NCBI GenBank assembly: GCA_013349405.1
Contig: DUZS01000010.1
Coordinates: forward strand, 33,390-97,389
Source: Desulfuromonadales bacterium
GTDB taxonomy: Bacteria; Desulfobacterota; Desulfuromonadia; Geobacterales; Pseudopelobacteraceae
DNA length: 64,000 bases
Direction of reading: 5' to 3'
The translations under genes were made by a program, and so were the position numbers. The notes beneath the pieces were generated by a model that was not told the origin of the DNA, did not search any database, and saw only the letters and a list, made by a program, of their open reading frames with translations. Of the stretch, positions 63,048-64,000 are shown piece after piece (within the stretch, counting starts at the first letter, position 1; each line of letters begins with the position of its first letter).

Positions 63048-63587
63048 CTATATTTGGTAAAACCGCTCCAATTCTTTTTGCATAACTTTTTGAGTATATT
63101 CAGCAATCGGATCTTGCTGCTTTCCTTTGACAACCTTCGTAACATTTCCTTCTGTGAGCCTCTGCAATGCCCCAGCAAGTTCTTCTTTCGCTTCTTCAAG
63201 CTGTTGAACAGCATCGTCAACGTTCTTCAGCAATCTCATTACTTCAGCATGTTCCGGTGTGACTCCCGATTTTATTTCTTCTAAAAACCCATCCGCAAAA
63301 TCTTTATATCGTGAAATAAGGACATTGAACGCTAAATCAGCAAAACCAATTACTCCACCTCTATCGCTCTTGCAAATTATATCAACGATATCGCCTCTTT
63401 CAAAATGTTGGTCAAACTCTTCATCTCCAACTTCGATATGCAACGAATAATCCTGCAAAAACTCTATAGTTTCAACGTCACCATCATCTTCAATGATTTT
63501 ATAATGTCTCTTTGTAAGCCTGCCCTGGCAGGAAACTTTAAGACCTTTTTCGTCTAAAACAAATATCGCCGTGTTTTTTATCTTCAA
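63048..63587 (-). CDS. Unknown protein with C-terminal coiled coil
   Basis: 179 residues, starting TTG 63587 after GAGGGA. The N-terminal part is beta-rich (AIFVLDEKGLKVSCQGRLTK). The C-terminal part (about 115-165) is an acidic coiled coil (VDDAVQQLEEAKEELAGAL). No family recognised. Confidence 0.65.
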   Translation of the reverse strand: MKIKNTAIFVLDEKGLKVSCQGRLTKRHYKIIEDDGDVETIEFLQDYSLHIEVGDEEFDQHFERGDIVDIICKSDRGGVIGFADLAFNVLISRYKDFADGFLEEIKSGVTPEHAEVMRLLKNVDDAVQQLEEAKEELAGALQRLTEGNVTKVVKGKQQDPIAEYTQKVMQKELERFYQI

Positions 63588-63605
63588 CCCAAATCCCTCT
63601 TTCTA

Positions 63606-63788
63606 CTATTTTTGTTGTAGCTGTTCAGACATCTCTTTCAACTGCCTTCTCTGATCAATAATCACAGCATTTCCGAGATTTATATCCATCTGCTGCTTCA
63701 TGATCAGTTCGTGCAACTGGCTTTTCTCACACTGCCAGCACTCTCCCTCACCTGTCAGCAGATTTTGATGTGCACTACACAACTTCAT
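63606..63788 (-). CDS. Small Cys-rich protein, unknown
   Basis: 60 residues. CSAHQNLLTGEGECWQCEKS may form a single zinc site, followed by a coiled-coil-like helix. ATG 63788 follows GGGAG. It precedes the 63048 gene by 18 bp. Confidence 0.58.
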   Translation of the reverse strand: MKLCSAHQNLLTGEGECWQCEKSQLHELIMKQQMDINLGNAVIIDQRRQLKEMSEQLQQK

Positions 63789-63900
63789 TCATTACTCCCA
63801 GATTCAACACTTATCTGTTGAGTGCTTTTTGGTAGGCTTAATTATTTTATTAACGATTTCCTCTCCCAGGTCATGTTCCGCCTCAGTCGGAATTGGACTT

Positions 63901-64000
63901 TCAGGCCGCTTGATCTAATGGTAAGTCAGCTTCCCCTGAATGCCTGACTTCAGGAAAGGCTCGTTGTCGTTTTTGCTTTCTTAATTCTCTTGCTTCTTCA
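63901..64000 (-). CDS. C-terminus of an unknown gene (partial)
   Basis: An open frame enters from the right edge (EEARELRKQKRQRAFPEVRH, then SGEADLPLDQAA) and ends TGA at 63903-63901. It is very basic, then acidic. A different frame downstream reads RPESPIPTEAEHDLGEE to 63805, so a frameshift here cannot be excluded. Confidence 0.4.
   Translation of the reverse strand, partial: EEARELRKQKRQRAFPEVRHSGEADLPLDQAA

Noticed and set aside
62861..63220. 119-codon minus-strand frame
   Set aside because: Out-of-frame shadow of the 63048-63587 gene, extending into a gene-free spacer.

Overview
The window looks like chromosomal DNA of a Geobacter-type bacterium (Desulfuromonadia/Geobacterales). This is inferred from gene content: a histidine kinase with a heme c motif in its sensor domain, NtrC-type sigma-54 regulators, a periplasmic [NiFe] uptake hydrogenase, a tungsten-type aldehyde:ferredoxin oxidoreductase and a B12 synthesis operon. 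The species cannot be named from sequence reading alone.

Core chromosome, 1-38.5 kb. On the minus strand: a two-component pair, a small conserved protein, a GerMN protein and murI. Then glgC; a cobalamin operon (fused cobJ-cobQ, cbiB, cobD) behind a probable cobalamin riboswitch; an MFS exporter divergent from a LysR regulator; a lytic transglycosylase with a sigma-54 activator; a chemotaxis remnant (cheA tail, cheR, HDOD); NAD salvage (pncB, pncA); a two-subunit molybdenum hydroxylase; prfC; doxX; hydrogenase hyaA-hyaB-hyaC; ppk; a UvrD-type helicase; a vapBC pair; a YyaL protein; yhbY, gph and the aldehyde oxidoreductase.

Variable island, 38.5-47.5 kb. Its centre is a complete diversity-generating retroelement (DGR) on the minus strand: a secreted FGE/C-type-lectin-fold target protein with a variable repeat (VR), a hairpin, avd, the template repeat (TR) and the reverse transcriptase. 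TR and VR align without gaps over 118 bp. All 19 differences fall on TR adenines (coding strand) and none on the 85 other positions, which is the signature of adenine-specific mutagenic retrohoming. Two exported coiled-coil proteins follow the RT, a lipoprotein precedes the target, and a broken N-terminal copy of the target lies further upstream. The island also holds an 11-copy heptamer repeat, a frameshifted PIN toxin, an RHH antitoxin fused to a second copy of the 3' end of the aldehyde oxidoreductase gene, and an intact vapBC-like pair. Two diverged copies of that 3' end bracket the DGR.

Core again, 47.5-50.1 kb: yraN, a split glutamine-dependent NAD synthetase (nitrilase-like subunit and nadE) and a SUI1/YciH-type factor.

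Integrated element, 50.19 kb to beyond the right edge. A tRNA-Leu gene is cut in its anticodon arm. Seven exact copies of the octamer TTAGCACC, in both orientations, follow within 250 bp. All credible element genes run on the minus strand: three DNA methyltransferases (one fused to a ParB-like domain and carrying an internal 54-residue repeat), a RadC/JAB protein, a DUF4942-like protein, DUF6573-like proteins, small membrane proteins and tandem paralogues of unknown function. Three genes have 5' leaders predicted to fold so that the ribosome binding site is paired. A second leader family recurs before several other genes. No integrase or replication gene is visible, so the element continues to the right.
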